64,000 nt of DNA from Streptomyces sp. DG1A-41 (GTDB taxonomy: Bacteria > Actinomycetota > Actinomycetes > Streptomycetales > Streptomycetaceae). Shown here one piece after another: positions 36,591 through 43,746 of the stretch. The notes below the pieces were generated by a model, which ran no database searches, was not told the DNA's origin, and worked only from the letters and a program-made list of their open reading frames with translations. The stretch is from positions 4,921,001 to 4,985,000 of the forward strand of contig NZ_CP146350.1 of NCBI RefSeq assembly GCF_037055355.1, in the 5' to 3' direction. The first letter of the stretch is position 1. The number at the start of each line of letters is the position of its first letter. Position numbers and translations under genes: made by a program.

Positions 36591-37065
36591 AACGTGGAGG
36601 CACGCACAAAGACCTCGCTCGGGAGCCACGTCGGCGGCGGGCGACCTACAACCGCTACGGCGGAGTACGTCGGCTCCGGGCCCGCGGGAGGTCTATGAGA
36701 CCAAGGCGGTGGCCTGGCTGCTCACCCTTCAAGGGTCCCCAACACTGCGCGCCACGCGCCGTACGAGGTCCATCCAGGCGGCTTGCAGAACATGAATGGT
36801 GCGACCCAGGCGAGTGGTCTGACGCTGGAGGATCCGGTTTCCTTTGACGAACCGGTGACACTCGGGGCATTGCGGGCTGCGGGGACGTTCCACCCTCCCC
36901 AGAGTTACCGCTACATGAAGGGCGATGACCTTCGTCAGGTGGCGGTTGCAGGACCGGTCGTAGGCACCGCTCTTCGTGAGGTGCTGGGAGACCTGGTGCC
37001 TGCGTAAGGTCGCGGTCGGAGTCCTGCGCGCTCGGAGATTCTGGTGCGGGACTTGCCGTACATGA
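36591..37065. other. No convincing gene
   Basis: Several overlapping open frames exist on both strands, including 36729-37193 minus, with a CPEC motif, and 36783-37007 plus. None has a credible start signal or a recognisable domain. The stretch looks like decayed sequence at the junction of mobile-element remnants. Confidence 0.5.
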
Positions 37066-37812
37066 TCAGCCGAAGAACAGCGTCGCCCAAGGCTGAGCCG
37101 GAACCACGCCGCCGTGGTGTGAGCACGCACCTCGTCGGCCGATTGAAGTGGACGGCCATCCGTCGGCGCAGTGAGCAGGCGACGGCATCTCAACCCGTCT
37201 GACTTCGGTGGGCGCCCGTTCTATCCGGGAGGCAGCGGCGGCGAAATCGTCCCCGAAGCACTCTCGGTGTTCGAGAACAACGCGTGCTGCCTGCCCGGCC
37301 AAGGCCCGCTTCTCGGAGTACGCCCTGGATATGTCCAGCTCGGTCGCGGAGATGGCGTCGAGGCTTCCCAGGTCTTCGGGGAACTCCGCCCCGAGCTGCA
37401 GGATGCTGATGTTCGGGTCGCCGGCGAACACCATGGGAATCCGCACGGCGCGGGCCTTGTCGCTCAGGGCCAGTGCCTGGGTCCGGTGTGGCTGGCACAT
37501 GGACTCGTGCTCATCGTCCTTCCATCCGTTCCAGATGCCGACACCGAGGCCGGCGAACACGGCCACGGTGACGAGGGCGACCACAGTAAGGATGGCCCGT
37601 CGCTCCCGTTCCGCCTGCTGTCTTGCTCTGTCGGCCTGAGCCCTCGCCTCCTCTGCGGCGGCTTCGCGCTCTGCTCCAGTGGCATGGTGTCGGCAGCCCT
37701 TCCCGATCTCCTGCGGGAGCTTGCATGGCGACCCCTTCTTCGTGGGGCGACCACAGCGCGCTGCCGCTCGGCGCCTTCGGGAACGGTCGTACCTGGTGGG
37801 CATCCCGGGCAT
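37066..37812 (-). CDS. Putative membrane-anchored protein with Cys/His N-terminal motif
   Basis: About 248 residues from ATG 37812, chosen because GGGTGG lies about 6 nt upstream; a longer form from 37902 is less likely. The N-terminus has a basic stretch and a small Cys/His cluster (RCGRPTKKGSPC, then CRHH), a possible zinc-binding knuckle. An Ala/Glu/Arg-rich coiled-coil segment follows, then one transmembrane helix (about ILTVVALVTVAVFAGLGVG), then an outward domain of about 130 residues containing two Cys. The last 40 or so residues are poorer in protein-like character and may be altered by the neighbouring junction. I do not recognise a family. It sits between integrase debris and the tRNA-derived att site, so it is probably cargo of an older integrated element. 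Confidence 0.6.
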   Translation of the reverse strand: MPGMPTRYDRSRRRRAAARCGRPTKKGSPCKLPQEIGKGCRHHATGAEREAAAEEARAQADRARQQAERERRAILTVVALVTVAVFAGLGVGIWNGWKDDEHESMCQPHRTQALALSDKARAVRIPMVFAGDPNISILQLGAEFPEDLGSLDAISATELDISRAYSEKRALAGQAARVVLEHRECFGDDFAAAASRIERAPTEVRRVEMPSPAHCADGWPSTSIGRRGACSHHGGVVPAQPWATLFFG

Positions 37813-37994
37813 TGTGAACCACCCGGCCACACCGGCGCCGCGCAACCGGCCCTTTGCGTAAGCGACTTGGTCGCCATTTGCTCGACCTGTGGCGCGGGTC
37901 ACATGAAATGCGTCTCGCTATTTGAGACGAACGAGGGTCGGGTGGCGCAAGTGATGCCCGGAGACCCTGGGGATGGCCGCTCGGCCCCGACTTA

Positions 37995-38012
37995 GGGCAC
38001 GCAGAGGGCACG
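37995..38012. promoter_or_regulatory. Candidate integrase arm site (direct repeat, 11-bp period)
   Basis: GGGCACG occurs at 37995 and again at 38006, exactly 11 bp apart and starting 77 bp before the att core at 38072. The intact element has the same arrangement (TGGTGCG at 54926 and 54937, 77 bp before the core at 55003). I infer an integrase-binding arm left by a lost element whose right end was here. Confidence 0.55.
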
Positions 38013-38041
38013 CAACCCCCAAATTGGACTAGACAGCAAAT

Positions 38042-38068
38042 AAACCCCAGGCCGCTGACCTGGGGTTT
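38042..38068. terminator. Hairpin flanking the tRNA-derived att core
   Basis: A ten-base-pair stem (AAACCCCAGG / CCTGGGGTTT) with a 7-nt loop lies immediately next to the tRNA 3' end. An equivalent hairpin flanks the intact tRNA at 54973. It is probably the tRNA terminator carried along at an element junction. Confidence 0.65.
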
Positions 38069-38071
38069 CAT

Positions 38072-38121
38072 CATGGAGCGGGTGACGAGAATCGAACTCG
38101 CGCTCTCAGCTTGGGAAGCTG
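38072..38121 (-). other. att site: 3' half of tRNA-Gly, 50-bp direct repeat
   Basis: Fifty bases identical to 55003-55052. They comprise the encoded CCA end, the acceptor 3' strand, the T arm and the anticodon-arm region of tRNA-Gly(CCC). Identity stops abruptly after the anticodon stem, as expected of an attL. The distance to its partner is 16931 bp. The left flank resembles a right element end, so this is probably a junction between two tandem elements. Confidence 0.9.
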
Positions 38122-38229
38122 CGAGCATTTGGCGCCTGTCCGTGCAATGACCTGGGGGAACACCCCTGGTTCCTGCCTCCTCAGGCTGGGCCGCTTTCAC
38201 CGTGATTCCCCGCTGTTCCCCGCCTGATC

Positions 38230-38247
38230 TGGTGCGCTTGTGGTGCG
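38230..38247. promoter_or_regulatory. Candidate integrase arm site on the left end
   Basis: TGGTGCG at 38230 and 38241 form an 11-bp-spaced direct repeat, 82 bp inside the TGACCTGG motif at 38148. The same spacing recurs at 41948/42030 and 40342/40425. Probable integrase-binding arm. Confidence 0.55.
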
Positions 38248-38307
38248 GTCCGCCCGGCGCCCGGCTCTGCCGGACTGACCGTGCGTGCAGACGCGTTGGC
38301 AGGCGCC

Positions 38308-38532
38308 TCAGAGATGGCGCTTGGACGCTCTGACCAGTCGACTGATGTCGTCGCGGGTCTTCACCCTGCGCTGGTCCAGTTCGGGCCTGCTGTCCGTCTT
38401 GGGCAGGGCTGTGACGTCCGCAAGTACGGCTTCTGCCGCCTCGCTCAAGGCATCGTCATCGGTGAGCATCTGCACCCGGAAAAGAGCTTCTTGGGCGTTG
38501 GAACGCAGGTCGTATGCGCGGACTCGCACCAC
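38308..38532 (-). CDS. Small hypothetical protein
   Basis: About 74 codons from GTG 38532 (or 38529), with a GAGG element about 7 nt upstream. The translation is protein-like and acidic in the middle (QMLTDDDALSEAAEAVLADV), with a basic C-terminus (DDISRLVRASKRHL), and predicts mostly helix. No family recognised. It may be an intact small gene or the 3' end of a longer one, because the upstream sequence lies against the PPOX-family gene. It sits just inside the left att junction. Confidence 0.45.
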   Translation of the reverse strand: MVRVRAYDLRSNAQEALFRVQMLTDDDALSEAAEAVLADVTALPKTDSRPELDQRRVKTRDDISRLVRASKRHL

Positions 38533-38582
38533 GCTGGGTCCTCGTGTGGCGGTTGTGCAGGCCCTCGTCGACGGGCCCGGCG

Positions 38583-39104
38583 TCACGTGCCGGTGAGCTT
38601 GTCGAAGTCGGGGGCGTAGACGGTCATCCAGTGTGGGTTCAGCCGGTAGTAGACGACCTCGCGGTTCCAGTCGAAGGCGTCGTCGTCGCCGTAGAAGTCC
38701 TTCAAGTAGGCGAGGAGTTCCTGCCAGTCGGCTGTGGTCTCGGCGTCCTCGGGGTTCAGCTCCTCCACCGTGCCGTGGGTGAACACGCCGAGGTCCTCGC
38801 CGCGCATGTACGCGACGCTGGCGGCCGGACGGGCCGCGAGATGACGGGCCTTGGCGGCGTTGCGCGCCGTGCCGAAGTGCCACCGGCCGTGCAGGAAGTG
38901 CCCGTCGGCGCCGCTGATCCGCGGTTCGCCCTTTGCGGTCACCGTGGAGAGGGCAAGCGTGCACATGCCGGTGAGGACCCCGGTGAGCTGCGCCGCCGTG
39001 ATGGTGCGGCCCTCGACGATCGAGCGGAGGTGTGCGGTCGAGCCGGAGAGGGAGGAGTCGAGGAGGGACTGGAGCTTGTCGAGTTCTTCCGGGGTTTCGC
39101 GCAT
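38583..39104 (-). CDS. Pyridoxamine 5'-phosphate oxidase-family (PPOX) protein
   Basis: About 173 residues from ATG 39104; a start at 39146 would add 14 residues with no better ribosome site. The fold is the split-barrel flavin (FMN or F420) type: LALSTVTAKGEPRISGADGHF for the first strands, then HFGTARNAAKARHLAARPAASVAYMRGEDL. The conserved C-terminal part has DWNREVVYYRLNPHWMTVYA. Members bind FMN, F420 or heme and often reduce small molecules; the substrate cannot be told from sequence. It stands alone between att sequences and an IS remnant and is probably cargo of an older integrated element. Confidence 0.75.
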   Translation of the reverse strand: MRETPEELDKLQSLLDSSLSGSTAHLRSIVEGRTITAAQLTGVLTGMCTLALSTVTAKGEPRISGADGHFLHGRWHFGTARNAAKARHLAARPAASVAYMRGEDLGVFTHGTVEELNPEDAETTADWQELLAYLKDFYGDDDAFDWNREVVYYRLNPHWMTVYAPDFDKLTGT

Positions 39105-39449
39105 ACGTCCATCGTCGGCCGTAAACCCGACACCCTCTGTCGTCATTGATGAAGCAGCGGTGAGGTTGCTCCGCGCGGGTTACGCTGGGTGCTGCGGGGA
39201 TGGCAACAGGTGGGGGACGAACGCCGGGGCATGTTCATGTGTTCGCGGTTGATTGACGAGCTGTGATGCCGTTGGTCCTGCTGTCAGGCCGCACGACGCG
39301 GCGTTCCCGTTAACTGACTGGGCAGCCGTGATGTGCCGCCGTGACGGATTTCGTGGTTCCTCTCGCCATCGCAGTGATCGGGTTAGGCCGTTTCTGATGG
39401 CTCTTGGTGGGCTGGGTGGATCTCGTGGTTGGCCGGGCAGGACGCCCGT
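39105..39449. other. Intergenic stretch and left flank of an IS remnant
   Basis: No gene supported. The right part (about 39380-39449) reads like the leader of an IS5-group element, but I could not define terminal inverted repeats because the other end of the element is missing. Confidence 0.45.
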
Positions 39450-40283
39450 ATGGTGCGGCGACACGAACTCACGGACGCGCAGTGGCAGAAGATCGAACCT
39501 CTCCTGCCCGGCAACGGCAAACCGGGCGGGCAATGGGCGGATCACCGCAGGGTGATCAACGCGGTGCTGTTCCGGGCCCGGACCGGGGTGCCCTGGCCTG
39601 ACCTGCCCGAACGGTACGGTCCCTGGCAGACCGTCTACGAGCGTCATCGCCGCTGGTCGGCCGACGGCACCTGGAGGGCCGCTCTTGAGGAGTTACAGAT
39701 CGAGGCGGATGCCGGCGACCCGGACGGGCGCTTGCTCGCCAGGCGGACCGGCAGGAGTGGGCCGTGAACATCGCCTCCACGACCTGCCGTGCGCATCAGC
39801 ACGCGGCCGGGGCGCCGCGAAGGCCTCCGGCCGGCCACCCGCAAAAGGGGGCGGGGCGCGTGAGGAGGCAGATGGGCGCGAGGCGTTGGGGCACTCACGG
39901 GGCGGGCTGACCAGAAAGATCCATCTGCTCTCCGACGACCGGGCACGCCCGCTGCACTGGCTGACCTCGCCCGGTCAGCGGGGTGACAGCCCGATGTTCG
40001 CCCCGGTGCTGGACGGCCTACGCATCCGGCGCCGCGGCACGGGCCGCCCGCGCAGCCGGCCGGACCGGGTGCGCGGCGACAAGGCGTACTCCAGCCGCGG
40101 TAACCGTGCCTACCTGCGGCGGCGCGGGATCAAGGCCACCATCGCGCAACCCGACGATCAGCGGGCTCGTCGCAAGCGCCGGGGACGAACCGGAGGCCGG
40201 CCCCGGCCTTCGACAAGGCCCAGTACCGTCGTCGCAACGCAGTCGAGCGGTGCGTGAATAAGCGGAAGCAGTTCCGGGCGGTT
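39450..40283 (+). pseudogene. IS5-family transposase remnant, frameshifted and 3'-truncated
   Basis: From ATG 39450 the translation is a typical IS5-group N-terminus (RRHELTDAQWQKIEPLLP, then NAVLFRARTGVPWPDLPERY and YERHRRWSADGTW). After about 39725 the protein continues only by changing frame: the DDE core NIASTTCRAHQHA, then GHSRGGLTRKIHLLSDD and VRGDKAYSSRGNRAYLRRR. Another frame change is needed near 40200 to read FDKAQYRRRNAVERCVNKRK. The sequence stops at about 40283, before the usual C-terminus, where a tRNA-like fragment begins. At least three frame breaks plus truncation make it non-functional. Confidence 0.85.
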
Positions 40284-40286
40284 TCT

Positions 40287-40320
40287 AGGGATTCGAACCT
40301 GCGACACCCGCTTTAGGAGA
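40287..40320 (-). other. tRNA 3' fragment, candidate attL of another integrase
   Basis: Read on the minus strand this holds a T arm (GGTTCGAATCC) preceded by CTCCTAAAG, an anticodon-loop-like stretch (possible CCT anticodon, tRNA-Arg). The acceptor end and the D arm are absent. As in the tRNA-Gly att copies, a TGACCTGG motif (40342) and an 11-bp-spaced direct repeat (40425) follow at matching distances, so I read it as an integration scar. The tRNA identity is tentative. Confidence 0.55.
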
Positions 40321-40424
40321 GAGGGCGGGAGGTCATGCCGGTGACCTGGGATTTCGATTCCTGGTGAGGCGGCTGCAGACTCGACTGCGAGACACCCTCG
40401 TTGACCGTGGCTGACCGCTGTATC

Positions 40425-40442
40425 TGGCACGGTTGTGGCACG
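40425..40442. promoter_or_regulatory. Candidate integrase arm site
   Basis: TGGCACG at 40425 and 40436, an 11-bp-spaced direct repeat lying 83 bp past the TGACCTGG motif at 40342. It is the same layout as the tRNA-Gly left ends, but with a different heptamer, as expected for a different integrase. Confidence 0.5.
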
Positions 40443-40506
40443 AACCTCAGCCGTACGACAGCCAGCCATGACGGTGGGTGCGCCAGCCGACCAGGCGTGC
40501 GTATGC
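40439..40506. repeat. Dispersed intergenic repeat, copy 1
   Basis: The segment around CACGAACCTCAGCC and ACGACAGCCAGCCA recurs in diverged form at 41759-41868 and 43041-43166. Copies 1 and 2 flank the HNH nuclease gene; copies 2 and 3 flank the next att-like site and a membrane-protein gene. Confidence 0.7.
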
Positions 40507-40516
40507 AGAACGATCC

Positions 40517-41578
40517 TTACTGCTCCTCAACCTCTTGTTCGGCGGGCGCATCAGAGTTTAGATGGAACATGACTCTGGCTTCGTAATTGTGAACGTTGCC
40601 CTTGATCATCTCAGCCACTCGTCTGCGAATGGCGTCGATTCCTGGAAATAGGCGCCCGGACTCGACGTCTTCCTTGCTGTATTCGATGCGATGTAGGTCT
40701 GCTTGTATCAGCCCGTCACCCTGCCTCATCAGGACGACTCCTGTATCAAATCTGTAGAACGGGTCCAGCTCCTCGATAATGCAGTCAATCAAGTAGTTCA
40801 GCGCCTTAGTTGTTTCGATCACTAGACCGTACAGTGTGAACTTTTCCTCCTGCGTAATCCTGAAGAGTCGATCATATTCAACAGAATCCCATCGCTGGAG
40901 GTGCTTGTAAATTCGATCAAATTCCCAAAGGTCTTCAGTGCGAGGCTCCATGGTCTTTGACACGTGTGATGTGAGGTCACCAACTGCGGTGTCGGCATTG
41001 TGAAATGCTCCGACAATCTTGGGGAATGCTCGCGGCCATTTCTTTTCGAAGAGCCAGATTGATGCAGAGTGAAGGAGGTTGTACCGCTCGTGCGTGAGAA
41101 CCGGGACGGGCATATTGAGCTGTCCTGACGTTGCGACCCAATTGTCGAGGTCGATTTTCTGCTCCCATAGCAAGACCCTTGCGGTCATGCGTTCCTCGAT
41201 CACTCTGCGCTGCATTCCGTTAGGTCCGATACTTTGAGCTATGCGCGCCTCATGTTGCCGTTTAATGGTTTCGAGGCTACCTGTGGAGAATTCGGAGCCA
41301 CCGTTCTTGTCGACTATGGTGTGATGAGTTGGGCAGAGTAGTAGCAGGTTTTCGTATGTATCCAACTTCTCGGTTGGATACGCGGGGTCATGGCGAGGCC
41401 CGTCCAGCTGACTCGATCTAATGTGGGCTTCCTCGCCAATGACGGCTCCAGCGGCAGCCAAAATCTCTGACTCTTCGCGGGCGAGATCGATCGTGAGTGA
41501 CTGGAAACAATCGGGCATAGCACACTGGTCGCCTGCTCTACCCCAAAGCAGTTTCCGTGCCACTACGTTGATCGCCAC
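40517..41578 (-). CDS. HNH-family nuclease protein
   Basis: About 353 residues from GTG 41578 (GGGGGAG just upstream); a longer TTG form from 41605 is possible. The N-terminal third is an HNH module: a CAMPDC metal-knuckle start, EEAHIRSS with the first His, and NLLLLCPTHHTIVDK carrying the second Cys and the HNH core. The remaining 200 or so residues are helical with no recognised family (WLFEKKWPRAF, then GLVIETTKALNYLIDCIIEE) and could sense or bind a partner. Codons are clearly AT-richer than the flanking genes, a sign of transfer. It stands alone between two copies of an intergenic repeat. A defence or restriction-like role is inference from HNH architecture and island context; no methylase is present. 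Confidence 0.75.
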   Translation of the reverse strand: MAINVVARKLLWGRAGDQCAMPDCFQSLTIDLAREESEILAAAGAVIGEEAHIRSSQLDGPRHDPAYPTEKLDTYENLLLLCPTHHTIVDKNGGSEFSTGSLETIKRQHEARIAQSIGPNGMQRRVIEERMTARVLLWEQKIDLDNWVATSGQLNMPVPVLTHERYNLLHSASIWLFEKKWPRAFPKIVGAFHNADTAVGDLTSHVSKTMEPRTEDLWEFDRIYKHLQRWDSVEYDRLFRITQEEKFTLYGLVIETTKALNYLIDCIIEELDPFYRFDTGVVLMRQGDGLIQADLHRIEYSKEDVESGRLFPGIDAIRRRVAEMIKGNVHNYEARVMFHLNSDAPAEQEVEEQ

Positions 41579-41758
41579 GGCTCCCCCTAGCGTTTGACGG
41601 CACAAGGAGTATCGCTCATGGACGAGGTCGGTGGAGTCTCAATGGTGAGCTAAGACCGGGTAAGCTGGGCTTTTGCCGGTTAGAGGCAGTGGCCTAGTGG
41701 GCCTGGTGGTCGTCGTTGGTCATCATTGGTCACTGTCGAGCGACTTCGCACGGCCCCC

Positions 41759-41868
41759 TACGACAGTCAGCCACGACGGCGGGGCTCGTCGGCCGACCAC
41801 GCACGCGTGCGCCTCGCTGTACTTCCACCGGCCTCAGCTACGCTGCGAATGCCGTCGACCAGAGCAAG
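41759..41868. repeat. Dispersed intergenic repeat, copy 2
   Basis: Diverged copy of 43041-43166, sharing ACGACAG.CAGCCACGACGG, GTGCGCCTCGCTGTAC-type and CCGTCGACC blocks. It lies upstream of the HNH gene and just left of a second tRNA-Gly-derived att-like site. Confidence 0.7.
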
Positions 41869-41901
41869 CCTTGGAGGAAGGCTTGCGACGACGGCGCCTG
41901 A

Positions 41902-41930
41902 GCTCTCAGCTTGGGAAGTTGCGAGCATTT
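41902..41930 (-). other. Second, degenerate tRNA-Gly att-like site
   Basis: Twenty-eight of 29 bases match 38102-38130, spanning the anticodon-arm part of the att core and the start of the element left end. Similarity continues for about 120 bp beyond, including TGACCTGG (41948) and the 11-bp-spaced repeat at 42030. The acceptor and T-arm part of the core is missing, so only the element side of the attL survives. Confidence 0.8.
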
Positions 41931-42029
41931 TGAAAGTTGGTTGGCACTGACCTGGACGAACATTCGGTTGGTGATCCTTCCGGGCTCGTCCGCTTTTACC
42001 GGGGTTCCCCGCTGCTCCCCCGCTCGTTC

Positions 42030-42047
42030 TGGTGCTCTTGTGGTGCG
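42030..42047. promoter_or_regulatory. Candidate integrase arm site
   Basis: TGGTGCT at 42030 and TGGTGCG at 42041, 11 bp apart and 82 bp past TGACCTGG at 41948. This duplicates the arrangement at 38230 and is probably the left arm of the intact element. Confidence 0.55.
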
Positions 42048-42174
42048 GTTGCCGGCACCCGCTCGCTGGGATGAGTCGATCAGTTGACAGCCAGCGAGTA
42101 CTAGGGCCGAAGTACACGGCGTCGGCAGGGGCCTACCAGCCCTTGGCGTGACGGTTCGCTGATGCGTTCGACGC

Positions 42175-42732
42175 TCATTGATTCTCCTCGGATCGTCCAC
42201 CCTGGTCGACGCTGTTCTCTTGTGTGCGAAGAGATGCCACGTTTTCGAGCACTGCAATGGAACGCTTCATTTGGGCGTGTCGCTCCATTGCAGTGAAGCC
42301 ACGGTGTGTGAAAACGAAAACAGGGAAGACGGTTACCCATGTGATGCCAGCGCCTATTGACCATAAGCAGAATTTCGCGAGACCAATTCCCGCCACGAAT
42401 TCCTGCTCACTCTCCTTCATCTCTGCCAACCAGGCTATAGATAGAATGGTCGAGGAGGCTAAAGGGCCTGTGACCCCTGCCCAAGCTGCATAGAGAGCCC
42501 AGAGTTGCCATAACGGTCGAGACTTCGAAGCGTTCGCGTGCAACTGCCGAGCCGTAGCCAGGGTGTGGGCATCGACGGCCGAGCTCATCGCTGCCTCCGC
42601 TTCGGCGTAGCGGCGCTCAGCCTCCTGCAGCCAGGTGGCTAGGCGCTTCGCGAGCTGCTGTACCTCCACAGCACCCACCAGCCATACAATAGGCGCGACA
42701 GCAGCGACCGTCTGAGCAAAGTCAGATGACAT
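42175..42732 (-). CDS. Hypothetical membrane protein
   Basis: About 185 residues from ATG 42732 (GTG 42744 also possible; neither has a strong ribosome site). A first hydrophobic stretch near the N-terminus (VAAVAPIVWLVGAVEVQQLA) is followed by a helical, Glu/Ala-rich segment of about 50 residues. Two transmembrane helices come next (WALYAAWAGVTGPLASSTI and LAKFCLWSIGAGITWVTVF), then a charged C-terminal tail. No family recognised. Base composition is lower in GC than the conjugation genes. It lies just inside the second att-like site, among presumptive defence cargo, but nothing in its own sequence proves that role. Confidence 0.65.
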   Translation of the reverse strand: MSSDFAQTVAAVAPIVWLVGAVEVQQLAKRLATWLQEAERRYAEAEAAMSSAVDAHTLATARQLHANASKSRPLWQLWALYAAWAGVTGPLASSTILSIAWLAEMKESEQEFVAGIGLAKFCLWSIGAGITWVTVFPVFVFTHRGFTAMERHAQMKRSIAVLENVASLRTQENSVDQGGRSEENQ

Positions 42733-42744
42733 CTTCACGATCAC

Positions 42745-43236
42745 ATTGTGCGTGGAACGAGGCGGGCTGTGGAGCGCAATGGGGATTCCGCTGTGGACGG
42801 GTGCTCAGGCACCCCAAGGCATCAAGCCGCGCTTGAACGGCTGTGTATGGGCTGAGTGAGACGGAATCCGCAGGTCGGAAGGTGCCAAACCTTGGTTCAT
42901 GATGAGCATGGGACAAGAGCTACGTATGACGAGCCTCGCACGGGCTGGACAGCGAGGAATGCCCCATTGCGATTCATGAGTGCGTTGAGTTCGCACGCAA
43001 CAGTGCAGTACTTCGCGAAGAGCACCTGGTACTGCAGTAGCACGAACCTCAGCCGACGACAGCCAGCCACGACGGCGGGCGCGCCGACCGACTAGGCGCG
43101 CGTGTGCCTCGCTGTACCCCCGCTGGTCTCAGCCATGCCATCTAAGTGTTCCGTCGACCGGAGCATACCCACGGCCGGCACGTTGCGGCAGAACTGCGGT
43201 CCTCGCCTTACGATGCAGCACATTTATGCATAGAGA
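42745..43236. other. Intergenic stretch with a repeat copy
   Basis: No gene supported. It contains dispersed repeat copy 3 at 43041-43166 and otherwise nothing recognisable. Confidence 0.5.
43041..43166. repeat. Dispersed intergenic repeat, copy 3
   Basis: The longest copy, combining the 5' part seen in copy 1 (CACGAACCTCAGCC) with the 3' part seen in copy 2 (CTCGCTGTAC, CCGTCGACC). This suggests copies 1 and 2 are the split or eroded versions. Located downstream of the HEPN gene. Confidence 0.7.
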
Positions 43237-43737
43237 TCACTTTCCGTTTGGTTTCAGGTTCTCCAGGAACCAGTCAGCGATCTCGAGCGCACTCTCGTAC
43301 AGCGTTACGGCCTTGCTGCCAGTAAGTCCCTCGTTGAGTCCGTGCGCGATCTGATGACGCCGGTTGACGAGCAATGACAGCTCGCGGTTAAGTCTCTGGT
43401 CATCGGCATCCAGTAAATCTTTGAGACTCGCCTCGAAGTCTCCACCGAATCGTCCCGCCAGAGACAGAATATTGTCCGGAGACGGATTCTTCGTTCTTGT
43501 TATCCAGGACTGCGAGAAAACCCTGACCGGGCCTCCCGACTTTTCATCAATGTAGGCCCTTGCGCACTCGAACACAACCTGTTCTAGATAACCGCAGGTC
43601 CTCACTACAAAGAACCTGACGAGCCAAATTTTTTCGTCATCCGTTCGCTGGCTAGGCGGGTTCCTGACCCATTCGGCTAGCGGTTCGATTGCCTGACGCA
43701 GGCTGACTACATTGCGTGGCGGCCACGATGATGACAT
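43237..43737 (-). CDS. HEPN-like nuclease (partner of DUF262 protein)
   Basis: 166 residues, all helical, starting at ATG 43737 with AGGAA 6 nt upstream. The C-terminal helix carries the Rx4-6H signature of HEPN ribonucleases: LVNRRHQIAHGLNEG, where Arg and the following His would form the active site. It lies 9 nt downstream of the DUF262 gene, so the two form one operon. HEPN proteins next to DUF262 proteins occur in many bacterial genomes and are regarded as predicted defence or abortive-infection modules. Codon use is AT-richer than in the conjugation genes. HEPN membership rests on the motif and fold-like pattern; RNase activity is inferred. Confidence 0.75.
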   Translation of the reverse strand: MSSSWPPRNVVSLRQAIEPLAEWVRNPPSQRTDDEKIWLVRFFVVRTCGYLEQVVFECARAYIDEKSGGPVRVFSQSWITRTKNPSPDNILSLAGRFGGDFEASLKDLLDADDQRLNRELSLLVNRRHQIAHGLNEGLTGSKAVTLYESALEIADWFLENLKPNGK

Positions 43738-43746
43738 TCAGAATTC

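Noticed and set aside
36729..37193. Minus-strand frame with a CPEC motif as a real gene
   Set aside because: No credible start signal and no family resemblance, and it overlaps the 3' end of a better-supported gene.
39450..40283. Intact IS5 transposase made by programmed frameshifting
   Set aside because: At least three frame changes are needed and the C-terminus is missing, so decay is the simpler explanation.
41902..41930. Functional attL of the intact element
   Set aside because: Only the anticodon-arm part of the core is present. The perfect 50-bp partner of the right end is at 38072, so this site is more likely a relic.
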